From positions 434,001 to 498,000 of the forward strand of contig NZ_FMAC01000003.1 of NCBI RefSeq assembly GCF_900094555.1: DNA of 64,000 nucleotides. The letters run 5' to 3'. Origin of the DNA: Martinezella hainanensis (GTDB taxonomy: Bacteria > Pseudomonadota > Alphaproteobacteria > Rhizobiales > Rhizobiaceae). Shown one piece after another: positions 9,241-17,666 of this stretch. Each line of letters starts with the position of its first letter. Position 1 is the stretch's first letter. Both the position numbers and the translations under genes were made by a program. Below the pieces are notes generated by a model that had not been told where the DNA came from, did no database searches, and saw only the letters and a program-made list of their open reading frames with translations.

Positions 9241-10317
9241 ATGCTTCAGGAATTTTCCGAAGACAATATCGAGCCGCTCGCAACGGGAGCCTGGATTCTG
9301 GGGACCGGAGGCGGTGGCAATCCCTATATTTCGACGCTCAATCTTCGCAGGCTCTATGCCGAAGGTCGTCGCGTGCAGGTGATGGACCCGATGGCGCTCG
9401 GCGACGACGATATGGTTGCCGTCGTCTCGAAGATGGGCGCGCCCCTGGTGGGGCAGGAGCGCCTCAGCGATCCCGTGCATCTGGCGCGTGCGGTCGAGGT
9501 CATGGAGGATTATCTCGGGAAACCTTTCCGCGCGATCATGAGCGTCGAGATCGGCGGCTCGAATGCGTTGTCCTCATTCCTCGCAGCCGCAATGCTCGGC
9601 CGGCCCGTTGTCAACGCCGATGCCATGGGGCGTGCCTATCCCGAGGCGCAGATGACCTCGTTCGCGATCGGCAACCTGCCGATGTATCCGCTTTCCCTCG
9701 TCGACGTGCGCGACAATGAGGTCATCGTCACCAAGGCGGCTTCCTGGAAGTGGATGGAGCGGATTTCACGCAAGGTCTGCACCGAAGTCGGTTCGACCGC
9801 CGCCACCTGCAAGGCCCCGCGCACGGGCCGCGAAGTCAAAGACTGGGGCATTCACTACACGATCACCAAGGCGACGGAACTCGGCCGCGCCGTCATCGAG
9901 GCGCGCGCACGTCACGACGATCCGGTGAAGGCGGTTCTCGATCACGAGGGCGGCAAGCAATTATTCCGCGGCAAGGTGATCGATGTGGCGCGCGAAACAA
10001 CCGGCGGCTTCCTGCGGGGGCGGACCGTGATCGAGGGGATTGACGCCGACAAGGGCTCCCGGATGGAGCTCGCCTTCCAGAACGAGTGGGCGGTCGCCTT
10101 CCGTGACGGCGAGCCGGTAGCGATGACACCCGATCTCCTTTGCCTGCTCGACACGATTTCCGGCAGCGCGGTCGGCACGGAATCCGTGCGCTACGGCCAG
10201 CGCGTGACTGTTGTCGCTCTGCCGGCACCGGAGCTTTTGACCACGCCCGCGGGGATCGCTGCCGTCGGCCCGCGTGCTTTCGGCTATGACATTGATTTCA
10301 GATCGGTATTCGCATGA
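9241..10317 (+). CDS. DUF917 (S-methyl-thiohydantoin desulfurase-like) protein, copy 2
   Basis: This 358-residue paralogue of the protein at 6402-7535 shares ATGAWILGTGGGGNPY near the N-terminus, VEIGGSNALSS, and DAMGRAYPEAQMTSF. It also shares the C-terminal RYGQRVTVVALPAPELL block (copy 1 has RYGQRVAVVAIPCHELL). The copies are clearly diverged, which suggests different substrates rather than a recent tandem duplication. The start is supported by GAAGGTG just upstream. It overlaps the second HyuA-type gene by four bases (ATGA), so the two are coupled. In this second pair the DUF917 gene comes first, the reverse of the first pair. Confidence 0.85.
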   Translation: MLQEFSEDNIEPLATGAWILGTGGGGNPYISTLNLRRLYAEGRRVQVMDPMALGDDDMVAVVSKMGAPLVGQERLSDPVHLARAVEVMEDYLGKPFRAIMSVEIGGSNALSSFLAAAMLGRPVVNADAMGRAYPEAQMTSFAIGNLPMYPLSLVDVRDNEVIVTKAASWKWMERISRKVCTEVGSTAATCKAPRTGREVKDWGIHYTITKATELGRAVIEARARHDDPVKAVLDHEGGKQLFRGKVIDVARETTGGFLRGRTVIEGIDADKGSRMELAFQNEWAVAFRDGEPVAMTPDLLCLLDTISGSAVGTESVRYGQRVTVVALPAPELLTTPAGIAAVGPRAFGYDIDFRSVFA

Positions 10318-11852
10318 AACGCATCGGTATTGACGTTGGCGGCACCAATACGGATGCCGTTCTGATCGACGGTGAGAAGATCATCGCTTCCATCAAGGTT
10401 CCCACGACACAGGACGTGATGTCGGGTGTGAAGGCGGCTCTCAGCCATGTGGCCGGCCATGCCGACGCATCCGGCCGGCCGATCGACGCCGTGATGATCG
10501 GCACCACGCATTTTACCAACGCTGTCGTCGAGCGGGCGCGGCTGGAAAGGGTGGCCGCGATCCGTATTGCGCTGCCGACCGGTGCTTCTTTGCCGCCCAT
10601 GTGCGACTGGCCCAGTGATTTGCGCGCGGCCGTCGATCCGCTCATCTTCATGGTTCATGGCGGCCACGAATATGACGGCAGCCCGCTGGTGCCGATGATC
10701 CCGGACGAGATCCGCGAAGCGGCGATGAAGATCCGCGATGCCGGCATCACGTCGATCGCCATCTCGGCAACCTTCTCGCCGCTGACCACCGAATGTGAGG
10801 TCAAGGCTGGCGAGATTGTCCGGTCGGTGATCCCGGATGCGAGGATCACGCTGTCACATACGCTTGGGCGGATCGGTCTGCTGGAGCGCGAGAATGTCGC
10901 GCTTCTCAATGCGGCGCTGCAGTCGCTCGGCAGGACCACGGTGCAGGCTTTCTCGGATGCGTTGCGCGAAGCAGGCGTGACCGCACCATTCTACCTGACG
11001 CAGAATGACGGCACGGTGGCGCTAGCGGATGTTGCAGCAGTCAATCCGGTCCACAGCTTTGCATCCGGCCCGACGAATTCGATGCGGGGTGCCGCCTTCC
11101 TGACGGGCTTGAGCGACGCCATGGTGGTGGATGTCGGCGGCACGACATCGGATATCGGGTGCCTCGTCGGCGGCTTCCCGCGCGAGGCCAACAATATCGT
11201 CCATATCGGTGGCGTACGCACGCTGTTCCGCATGCCCGATCTGTTGCCGATCGCGCTTGGCGGCGGAACGATCATCGATCCGGAAACGGGCAAGATCGGT
11301 CCGCGTTCGGTCGGCTATCGCATTCTGACGGAGGCGCGCGTCTTTGGTGGCAATACGCTGACGACGTCGGACATCGCCGTTGCCGCCGGTCTGATCGAGA
11401 TGGGGGACAAGGATCGCGTTCGGGATCTCGATCCAGCTTTTGTCAAGGCAAGCCTCGAGCGCATCCGCGACATGGTGACGGATAGTTTCGATCAGATGAA
11501 GACTTCGGCCGAGGACGTGCCGCTGATTGCTGTCGGTGGTGGCGCCTTCCTGATCCCGGAAAGGATCGCAGGGGCGTCGGAGGTTCTTCGCGTCGAGAAT
11601 GCCGGTGTTGCCAATGCGCTCGGCGCCGCCATGGCGCAGGTGTCTGGCGAGGTCGACCAGGTATTTTCGGGGTTGAGCCGCGATGAAGCCATCGCCAAGG
11701 CGGAAGCCGAGGCGCAGGATGCCGCCGTTGCTTCCGGCGCGAGCCGCGAAAGCCTGAATACGCTCGAAGTCGAAGATATCCCGATCGCTTATCTGCCTGG
11801 CGGTGCGCGCCGTGTAAGAGTAAGGGTCATCGGCGATATCGCCTTCAGCTGA
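10314..11852 (+). CDS. Hydantoinase/oxoprolinase family protein (HyuA type), copy 2
   Basis: This 512-residue paralogue of the protein at 4853-6409 starts with RIGIDVGGTNTDAV and contains GTTHFTNAVVER, ASGPTNSMRGAAFLTGL and MVVDVGGTTSDIG in the same order, so both actin-like ATP-binding loops are intact. The start codon overlaps the DUF917 stop as ATGA. It presumably performs an ATP-driven opening of a cyclic imide or hydantoin-like ring, as HyuA and OplAH relatives do, but the substrate cannot be read from sequence. It is followed after about 90 bases by the isoaspartyl peptidase gene, the last member of the operon. Confidence 0.88.
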   Translation: MKRIGIDVGGTNTDAVLIDGEKIIASIKVPTTQDVMSGVKAALSHVAGHADASGRPIDAVMIGTTHFTNAVVERARLERVAAIRIALPTGASLPPMCDWPSDLRAAVDPLIFMVHGGHEYDGSPLVPMIPDEIREAAMKIRDAGITSIAISATFSPLTTECEVKAGEIVRSVIPDARITLSHTLGRIGLLERENVALLNAALQSLGRTTVQAFSDALREAGVTAPFYLTQNDGTVALADVAAVNPVHSFASGPTNSMRGAAFLTGLSDAMVVDVGGTTSDIGCLVGGFPREANNIVHIGGVRTLFRMPDLLPIALGGGTIIDPETGKIGPRSVGYRILTEARVFGGNTLTTSDIAVAAGLIEMGDKDRVRDLDPAFVKASLERIRDMVTDSFDQMKTSAEDVPLIAVGGGAFLIPERIAGASEVLRVENAGVANALGAAMAQVSGEVDQVFSGLSRDEAIAKAEAEAQDAAVASGASRESLNTLEVEDIPIAYLPGGARRVRVRVIGDIAFS

Positions 11853-11941
11853 AATGGTGTGTCCGGTCAAACCGATCGGGCGTTGTTGAGGTGAGCGGTG
11901 TTTGGCAGACAGGTTGCGCCGACACCGGATCGGAGCAAGAA

Positions 11942-12886
11942 ATGACGAAAATCGCGCTGGCTATTCACGGTGGCTGCGGTGTCATGCCGGAAGACAGCAT
12001 GACACCGGAGGAATGGGAGGGTGCGCGCCGTGACCTGGCTGCCGCCTTGCGGGCTGGCTATGCTCGGCTGAGGGCCGGTGATAGCGCGATCGATGCCGTC
12101 GAGGCGGCCGTCGTGGTCATGGAAGACAGCCCGCATTTCAACGCCGGACATGGTGCAGCGCTCAACGAGAACGGCGTGCACGAGCTTGATGCGTCGATCA
12201 TGGATGGAACGACGCTGGAGGCAGGCGCCATCAGCGCCTCGCGGGCGATCCGCAATCCGATCAAGGCTGCCCGCGCGTTGATGGAGGATGGTCGTGCCGT
12301 CTACATGACCGGCCCCGCTGCTGATCGTTTTGCCGCGGCGAAGGGGCTGCAGGTCGAGCCGCAATCCTATTTTACCACGGAGAAGCGGGTCGAGGCGCTG
12401 GAGGCGATGAAGCGCCATGCCGCAGCCGGTACCGAGGGGACGGAGAACGAAAAGCACGGCACTGTCGGGGCCGTGGCACTCGATGCTGCCGGCCATCTTG
12501 CCGCAGCCACCTCGACGGGCGGCTACAACAACAAGCCTGACGGGCGCGTGGGCGACAGCCCGGTCATCGGTGCGGGCACCTATGCGCGCGATGGCGTCTG
12601 CGCTGTTTCAGGAACGGGCAAGGGTGAGTTTTTCATCCGCTATGTCGTCGGGCACGAGATCGCATCCCGCATGGCCTATCTGAAGCAGGATATCGCGACC
12701 GCGACGGATGGGCTTATCAACCATGATCTGGCGCCGCATCAGATCGGCGCCGGGCTGGTGGCTATCGATGCTCAAGGCACTGCCGTCGCGCCCTATAATA
12801 CGCCAGGGATGTTCCGCGGCTGGGTGACGCTGGAAGGCAAGGGTTTCGTCGCGACGCATGAGCGGGTCTACGAAATCGAGTTGTAG
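11942..12886 (+). CDS. Isoaspartyl peptidase / plant-type L-asparaginase (Ntn hydrolase)
   Basis: This 314-residue precursor belongs to the Ntn-hydrolase asparaginase-2 family, which autocleaves before a catalytic threonine. That residue is Thr174 in KHGTVGAVALD. The NAGHGAALNENGVHELDASIMDG block (about residues 67-89) and STGGYNNKPDGRVGDSP after the nucleophile are family-defining substrate-pocket segments. The enzyme hydrolyses beta-aspartyl peptides and L-asparagine. ATG 11942 is preferred to the upstream in-frame GTG at 11891 because it follows GGAGCAAG and begins with the conserved strand IALAIHGG. Its position at the end of a peptide-import operon suggests that imported peptides or ring-opened products carrying isoaspartyl bonds are the substrates (inference). 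Confidence 0.92.
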   Translation: MTKIALAIHGGCGVMPEDSMTPEEWEGARRDLAAALRAGYARLRAGDSAIDAVEAAVVVMEDSPHFNAGHGAALNENGVHELDASIMDGTTLEAGAISASRAIRNPIKAARALMEDGRAVYMTGPAADRFAAAKGLQVEPQSYFTTEKRVEALEAMKRHAAAGTEGTENEKHGTVGAVALDAAGHLAAATSTGGYNNKPDGRVGDSPVIGAGTYARDGVCAVSGTGKGEFFIRYVVGHEIASRMAYLKQDIATATDGLINHDLAPHQIGAGLVAIDAQGTAVAPYNTPGMFRGWVTLEGKGFVATHERVYEIEL

Positions 12887-12932
12887 CGGGACTACGGTTG
12901 CGCGAAGTGCGGCTCCGCTCGACGCTCTGGGT

Positions 12933-13478
12933 TCACGGCGCCTGGCGCTCAAGCACATAGCAGCACTGGATGATGGTTTCGCGGCGTGCCCGCGAAAAAA
13001 GCTCCCTGTTGCCGACCTGGCGGAAGCCTAGCCTGCTCAGTACCCGCCCCGAGACCGGGTTGTCGGATGCGTGGCCGGATTCCAGCCTTGAGAGGCCAGC
13101 TTCGTTGAAGACGAAGCCGATCAGCGCCTGTGCCGCCTCGAAAGCATAGCCTTTTCCCCAGGACTCTCTCTCCAGCCAATAGCCAAGACTGCCCGTGCTG
13201 CCGACAATGCCATCGACGTCGACGATGCCGATCGTTCTTTCTCCTTGTTCGATGGCGAAGCGATAGGCGGAGCCTTCGGCCCATTCGTGCTCATGGCTGG
13301 AAAACCAGTCTTTGATATTGTTTTCCTTTGGGGGATAGGAGGCATTACTCAGCATGCGAGTCACAGCCCAATCGTTCTGTATTTCGAATGCGCGTTTCGC
13401 ATCGGCCGCGGACGTGGGACGCAAGCGGAGGCGCGGCGTATCGAGAGCGGAGCGGGGGATGGATCTTGCGGTCATCAT
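12933..13478 (-). CDS. GNAT family N-acetyltransferase (RimJ/RimL type)
   Basis: This 181-residue protein begins with the typical RimJ-like segment LDTPRLRLRPTSAADA. It contains GSLGYWLERESWGKGYAFEAAQAL, where the W-G-K-G-Y run is the acetyl-CoA pyrophosphate loop, and the SDNPVSGRVLSRLGFRQVG helix. Such enzymes acetylate N-terminal or other amines; the target is unknown. ATG at 13478 follows AAGGCG; a longer in-frame start at 13586 would add an uncharacteristic Arg/Ser-rich tail and is not adopted. It converges with the isoaspartyl peptidase gene and appears to be a single-gene unit. Confidence 0.85.
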   Translation of the reverse strand: MMTARSIPRSALDTPRLRLRPTSAADAKRAFEIQNDWAVTRMLSNASYPPKENNIKDWFSSHEHEWAEGSAYRFAIEQGERTIGIVDVDGIVGSTGSLGYWLERESWGKGYAFEAAQALIGFVFNEAGLSRLESGHASDNPVSGRVLSRLGFRQVGNRELFSRARRETIIQCCYVLERQAP

Positions 13479-13781
13479 AAGGCGCCTTGCCGATTGAGAG
13501 ACACAGATGGGAGCGCGTCCGTGACCACTATCTACGCGCGAGGCGACAATGGGAACCGATATCGCGCGATTTTGTCTGGCCTCCATTTTTTAGCGTTAGA
13601 CAATATATTGCCGCAATGGGCGCGCAAAAGCGCCGCCTCTTGCGGGCCTGGCCTGCAGGAAATTGGGACCGGCCGTGAGAGCGTTCCGTTTACGAGGGGC
13701 GAACCCCCTTTCGCGGTCCGGTCCTTCCCCGTCAATTCTATGTCCTCACAGTCCTCATTTTTGGCTGGCAAGCCTTGATGG
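13479..13781. other. Intergenic region without a supported gene
   Basis: Roughly 300 bases between the acetyltransferase start and the 3' end of the GntR gene. It contains a perfect ten-base palindrome CAATATATTG at 13601-13610 in an AT-rich patch that may hold the acetyltransferase promoter. Open frames on either strand here have no recognisable protein features. Confidence 0.35.
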
Positions 13782-14483
13782 CTATGATGTCGCCTGCTCC
13801 CGCGCGTGCCCAAGGAAGCCTGACGTCCGGTCGAGAACGGCCTCCATGGCGTGTCTGGCAGCGATACAGTCACCCGCGGCAATCGCCTCTGCAACGGCGG
13901 CGTGGTTTTCGAGGTTGGCGGTGAACGCGCCGACCGTATGCGGGAAAACGGCATCGAGAATGGATTCGATCGCCTGGCGGAGGCTCTGCAGCACCGGATT
14001 ATGCGTCGCGGCCAGGATCGACATGTGAAAGGCCTTGTCGGCGGCGACGGCGGCCGCTGGGTCGTTCTGATCTCGTTCCATGCGGCGATAGGTGTCGAGG
14101 ATCGCTTGACGTTCTATGTCGGTTGCCCGCAACGCTGCCAGTGCGGCGGCTCCGGGTTCGATGATCTGGCGCGCTTCGGCAAAAGCCATAAGCTCATCAT
14201 GCGAAATCCGTCCGCGCGACAGCCATGCGATCAATTCTCCGTCGAGCCACTGCCATCGCTCCCGCGGCTCCACTCGCGTGCCGGTGCGCTGTCTGACGGT
14301 CACCAGACCCTTGGCCGACAATATCTTCGCTGCTTCGCGCACGACCGTACGGCTGACGCCGAATTCCTGCTCCAGCTCACCTTCCGAGGGGAGATAGGTG
14401 CCGGGTGCTATCTGCCCGGATGCGATACGGATGCCGAGAGCCTCCACGAGAGCCGTCGTTCTGTTCGGCTTTGTCTTCGTCAT
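13782..14483 (-). CDS. GntR family transcriptional regulator, FadR/FCD subfamily
   Basis: This protein is about 233 residues long, with an N-terminal winged helix (LPSEGELEQEFGVSRTVVREAAKILSAKGLV pattern, with the recognition helix at SRTVVREA) and a C-terminal all-helical FCD effector domain (EARQIIEPGAAALAA, then DKAFHMSILAATHNPVL with the metal/ligand histidine, then ENHAAVAEAI). ATG 14483 has GGAGGTGAAGG upstream; further in-frame ATGs lie at 14504 and 14519. It is divergent from the MFS transporter at 14621 across a gap containing a perfect 15-base inverted repeat (14554-14594), the likely operator. FCD regulators usually respond to sugar acids or other carboxylates, which suits the neighbouring transporter and lyase genes. 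Confidence 0.88.
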   Translation of the reverse strand: MTKTKPNRTTALVEALGIRIASGQIAPGTYLPSEGELEQEFGVSRTVVREAAKILSAKGLVTVRQRTGTRVEPRERWQWLDGELIAWLSRGRISHDELMAFAEARQIIEPGAAALAALRATDIERQAILDTYRRMERDQNDPAAAVAADKAFHMSILAATHNPVLQSLRQAIESILDAVFPHTVGAFTANLENHAAVAEAIAAGDCIAARHAMEAVLDRTSGFLGHAREQATS

Positions 14484-14553
14484 GCGTCGGTCCTTCACCT
14501 CCATCGCCACCGAGACCAATCAGAATGCGCGGATAAAAGCAAATGGCTTGTTG

Positions 14554-14594
14554 CCTTACAAACATCATATGTTAAAGGTATGATGTTTGTAAGG
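14554..14594. promoter_or_regulatory. Perfect 15-bp inverted repeat, putative GntR operator
   Basis: CCTTACAAACATCAT (14554-14568) is perfectly inverted as ATGATGTTTGTAAGG (14580-14594), with an 11-base spacer. It lies between the divergent GntR regulator and the MFS transporter, and ends 27 bases before the transporter ATG. A dimeric GntR/FadR-type repressor is the natural candidate ligand (inference). Confidence 0.65.
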
Positions 14595-14620
14595 CGCCGA
14601 TGAGTGTCATGGAGGGGGAA

Positions 14621-15916
14621 ATGAATTTCGAAACCAATGAAGAGGCCGTTCGCCGCATCAATCTGCGCATCCTGCCATTCCTGATGCTGCTCTATCTGGT
14701 CGCCTATATCGACCGATCCAACATCTCGGTTGCCGCACTCGGAATGAACGAGGAACTGGGCCTGACGAGCCGGATGTATGGGCTGGCGGCCGGCATATTC
14801 TTTGCGACCTATATCGTCTTCGAAATACCGAGCAACATGCTGCTGGTCCAGTTCGGCGCGCGCCGCTGGATTGCCCGCATCATGATCAGCTGGGGCATCA
14901 TTGCTGCCGGCATGGCGTTCATATCCAACGCCTATCAGCTTTATGGAATGCGCCTCCTTCTCGGAGCGGCCGAGGCCGGCTTCACGCCCGGCATCATCTT
15001 CTATCTTGCGAAATGGTATCCATCACGCGACAGGGCAAACGCCATGTCTTTCTTCTATATCGGCGCAGCGCTCGCATCGGTCATCGGCTTGCCGCTCTCC
15101 GGTCTGCTGCTCAATGCGCACGGCATTCTCGGCCTGTCGGGGTGGCGCTGGGTGTTTCTGATCGAAGGCATTCCCGCCATCGTCCTGGGCTTTGTCGTAT
15201 TGAACTTTCTGCCCGACCGCCCGCGAGACGCGACATGGCTGACCGTCGAGCAGCAGGCTGGCCTCGAGCGAACCATCGCGGCCGAAGAGGAGAAGGCGCC
15301 TGTCTCGCATCATGCAGGCTGGAGTGCGGCGTTTTCCAACGCTCGCGTCTGGATGCTTGCCTTCTTCTGGCTGCTTCAGGCCTTCGGCACGATCGGCATC
15401 ACGCTCTTCATGCCGCTGATCGTCAAGAACCTGTCCGGCAGCGGCAATCTGGCGGTAAGCCTGCTTTCGGCGGCGCCGTTTCTTGCCGCCTGCATCTTGA
15501 TGTTCTTCAATGGCAGGCATTCGGATCGAACCGGCGAGCGCGCGCTTCATCTCGGGCTTCCGCTCACCCTTGCCGGCATCTGCCTTCTCGGTGCGACCTA
15601 TGCCGGGGATCCGCACCTCGCCTATCTGCTGCTTGTCCTTTCGGTGGCGCTCAACTGGGCGGTCATTCCGATCTTCTGGGCTGTCACCACTGAATTCGTC
15701 TCGGGGATTGCAGCCGCCGTATCGATCGCGCTCATCAATGCGCTGGCAAACGTCGCCGGCCTCGCCCTGCCGCCAGTGATCGGCTGGCTCAAGGATTCGA
15801 CCGGGAGCTATGATGTGGCGCTGACGCTGGTGGCTGCCGCGCTGATCACAGGCGGCCTTCTCGGCATCGCAATCGTCCACACGGGTGCGCCGGCCCTTCG
15901 ACTTTCAAAACAATAA
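14621..15916 (+). CDS. MFS transporter, anion:cation symporter family (sugar-acid/carboxylate uptake)
   Basis: This 431-residue, twelve-helix transporter starts at ATG 14621 behind GGAGGGGG (14611-14617). It has the ACS-family signature LVAYIDRSNISVAAL in helix 1, the EIPSNMLLVQFGARRW motif, and a WYPSRDRANAMSFFYIG loop. The family imports galactonate, glucarate, tartrate and similar organic anions with protons. Its stop is 10 bases before the DapA-like gene, so the two are co-transcribed. The probable regulator is the divergent GntR protein, through the inverted repeat just upstream. The substrate is inferred only as a sugar acid or other hydroxy-carboxylate. Confidence 0.9.
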   Translation: MNFETNEEAVRRINLRILPFLMLLYLVAYIDRSNISVAALGMNEELGLTSRMYGLAAGIFFATYIVFEIPSNMLLVQFGARRWIARIMISWGIIAAGMAFISNAYQLYGMRLLLGAAEAGFTPGIIFYLAKWYPSRDRANAMSFFYIGAALASVIGLPLSGLLLNAHGILGLSGWRWVFLIEGIPAIVLGFVVLNFLPDRPRDATWLTVEQQAGLERTIAAEEEKAPVSHHAGWSAAFSNARVWMLAFFWLLQAFGTIGITLFMPLIVKNLSGSGNLAVSLLSAAPFLAACILMFFNGRHSDRTGERALHLGLPLTLAGICLLGATYAGDPHLAYLLLVLSVALNWAVIPIFWAVTTEFVSGIAAAVSIALINALANVAGLALPPVIGWLKDSTGSYDVALTLVAAALITGGLLGIAIVHTGAPALRLSKQ

Positions 15917-15926
15917 GGCATTCAAG

Positions 15927-16829
15927 ATGGCATTCGAACCTGAGAAACTGCATGGCATCCACGCGATCCTCTACGCTCTTTTCGACAGAGAGGAGAAGCT
16001 CGACAGGTCGGGGATGAAGCGGCAGGTGGAAATCTGCATGGCGGCAGGCGTGCATGGGCTTGCGGCGCTCGGCCTTGCCACTGAGGTTTCCAAATTGACG
16101 GCTGCCGAGCGCCGGACCGTGATGGACTGGCTTGCCGAGGACAATGCCGGCCGGCTGCCGCTTGCCTTCACCATCTTCGGCACCTCGGTTGCCGAGCAGG
16201 TGGAGCAGGTGCGGCATGCCGAAGCGGTTGGTGCCGATTGGGTAATACTCCAGCCGCCGCCGGTCGGTTCTTTCGGAGCAAAGGAATATATCGACTTTTT
16301 CGGCCGTGTCGCGGATGCGACGAATCTGCCGGTGGCGATCCAGAACGCGCCCGCCTTTCTCGGGCGCGGACTGACAGGCCCGGATCTGGCGGCGCTACGC
16401 GCCGCCCATCCCAATGTGAGGGTACTCAAGGCGGAGGGATCGGCCGTCGAGGTCAAGGCGCTGATGCAGGCGATCGGCGACGGCGTGCCGGTCTTCGCCG
16501 GTCGGGGCGGCCTGGAATTGCTTGACGGGCTGCGGGCAGGCTGCGCCGGCTATATTCTAGCCCCCGATCTCATCGACTATGCAGTCAAGGCATACAACGC
16601 CTTTCGCGCCGGAGACGAGATCGGCGCCGAGGAGATCTATCGAACCATGCTTCCGTCTGCAGTCGCCGTCATGCAGGGGATCGAACATCTTATGTGCTAC
16701 GGCAAGCGGCTGTTCGCGGAGCGAGCAGGGCTCACGATCCAGGATCGGGCGCCTGCCATGCGTCCGACGCCGTTCGGCGAGGAGCTCGTCACCTCGCATG
16801 TGAAGAGGCTCGGATCTTTCCGAAGCTGA
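15927..16829 (+). CDS. Dihydrodipicolinate synthase/N-acetylneuraminate lyase family protein (atypical active site)
   Basis: This 300-residue (beta/alpha)8-barrel of the DapA superfamily carries a candidate Schiff-base lysine, K168, in VRVLKAEGSA. Members condense with or cleave pyruvate, or dehydrate 2-keto-3-deoxy sugar acids. Two usual active-site motifs are altered. The GTTGE loop appears as GLATE (49-53), and the Y-N-x-P motif with the catalytic tyrosine appears as IQNAP (138-142), placing Gln139 where tyrosine is expected. This makes canonical dihydrodipicolinate synthase unlikely and suggests a specialised lyase or dehydratase. It is encoded directly after a sugar-acid-type MFS transporter, with ATG 15927 following AAGG, and probably acts on a product derived from the imported compound (inference). 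Confidence 0.82.
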   Translation: MAFEPEKLHGIHAILYALFDREEKLDRSGMKRQVEICMAAGVHGLAALGLATEVSKLTAAERRTVMDWLAEDNAGRLPLAFTIFGTSVAEQVEQVRHAEAVGADWVILQPPPVGSFGAKEYIDFFGRVADATNLPVAIQNAPAFLGRGLTGPDLAALRAAHPNVRVLKAEGSAVEVKALMQAIGDGVPVFAGRGGLELLDGLRAGCAGYILAPDLIDYAVKAYNAFRAGDEIGAEEIYRTMLPSAVAVMQGIEHLMCYGKRLFAERAGLTIQDRAPAMRPTPFGEELVTSHVKRLGSFRS

Positions 16830-16836
16830 TTTGCCT

Positions 16837-17583
16837 TTAGATTTCGGACTGCGGTGGCTCGAGCTTCTGGACCTCCAGCGCTTCGCGCAGGAGGTTCTTC
16901 ATCTGCTCTGCCGCGCCGGAACCGTCGGCACCGGCAATCGCCTCATAGACATTCTGGTGGCGGCGTATCCAGCGCTCGTCTTCCTTCGCCGTCCGCTCCA
17001 GCCCTGCCTTGAAGACATGTTTCAGCCCCGCCGAGATCAGCGACCCCAAGGCAAGATAGAAGGCGTTGCCCGTTGCGGCCAAAATGGCAGTGTGAAATGC
17101 GAGATCATGCTCGATCTTTTCTTCCGCCGTCGAAGCGAGGGTCATGCCAAGCAGGGCATGTTTCATTTTCTGCAACGCCTGAGGTGTCGCACGCGCAGCC
17201 GCAAGTTCCGCCGCGGCCGGCTCGAAGGATTGCCTGAGTTCATAAAGGTCGATACGCGCTCGTTCGCTGCCGCTCTTCGCGCCAAGCCTCCAAGCGAGAA
17301 CCTGAGGATCAAGCAGAAGCCATGCGGAGTGATCGGTCACCCTCGTCCCGCTTCTCGGGCGGCTTTCGAGGAGGCCCTTGGCCGACAGGATCTTGATGGC
17401 TTCCCGGATGACGGTGCGCGATGTCCCGAAATGATCGCAGAGCTCCTGCTCCGTTCCGATGGAGGCTCCCGCCGCAAGCAGGCCACCGACGATCCGGTCG
17501 CCCAAAGCGTGCACGATCGCATCGTGGTATCTCTTGCCCGCGCCGAGGCTCGCATCATCGGCGTCCGAATTCATCCCGGCCAT
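16837..17583 (-). CDS. GntR family transcriptional regulator, FadR/FCD subfamily
   Basis: This 248-residue regulator has the winged-helix segment GTEQELCDHFGTSRTVIREAIKILSAKGLL and an FCD domain. The FCD domain includes ELRQSFEPAAAELAA, HDLAFHTAILAATGNAFYLAL (conserved histidine) and RRHQNVYEAI. It is transcribed away from the dehydratase/MFS pair at 17709-20770, and the gap contains an exact match to the FadR-subfamily half-site consensus (17667-17677). It converges with the DapA-like gene, 7 bases away. It is a different protein from the GntR at 13782 but of the same architecture, so the two modules have separate controls. Confidence 0.88.
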   Translation of the reverse strand: MAGMNSDADDASLGAGKRYHDAIVHALGDRIVGGLLAAGASIGTEQELCDHFGTSRTVIREAIKILSAKGLLESRPRSGTRVTDHSAWLLLDPQVLAWRLGAKSGSERARIDLYELRQSFEPAAAELAAARATPQALQKMKHALLGMTLASTAEEKIEHDLAFHTAILAATGNAFYLALGSLISAGLKHVFKAGLERTAKEDERWIRRHQNVYEAIAGADGSGAAEQMKNLLREALEVQKLEPPQSEI

Positions 17584-17666
17584 CTGCTTTTCCCAAAAAT
17601 CGAGACATGTCTAGCGTCTTCGGTCTGTGGTCACAAGCGCAACTCCGCTTGACCGCTTTCGTCTAT

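Noticed and set aside
13245..13778. 177-codon plus-strand frame opposite the GNAT gene and into the gap
   Set aside because: First half mirrors the GNAT gene; second half is promoter-like and has no domain.
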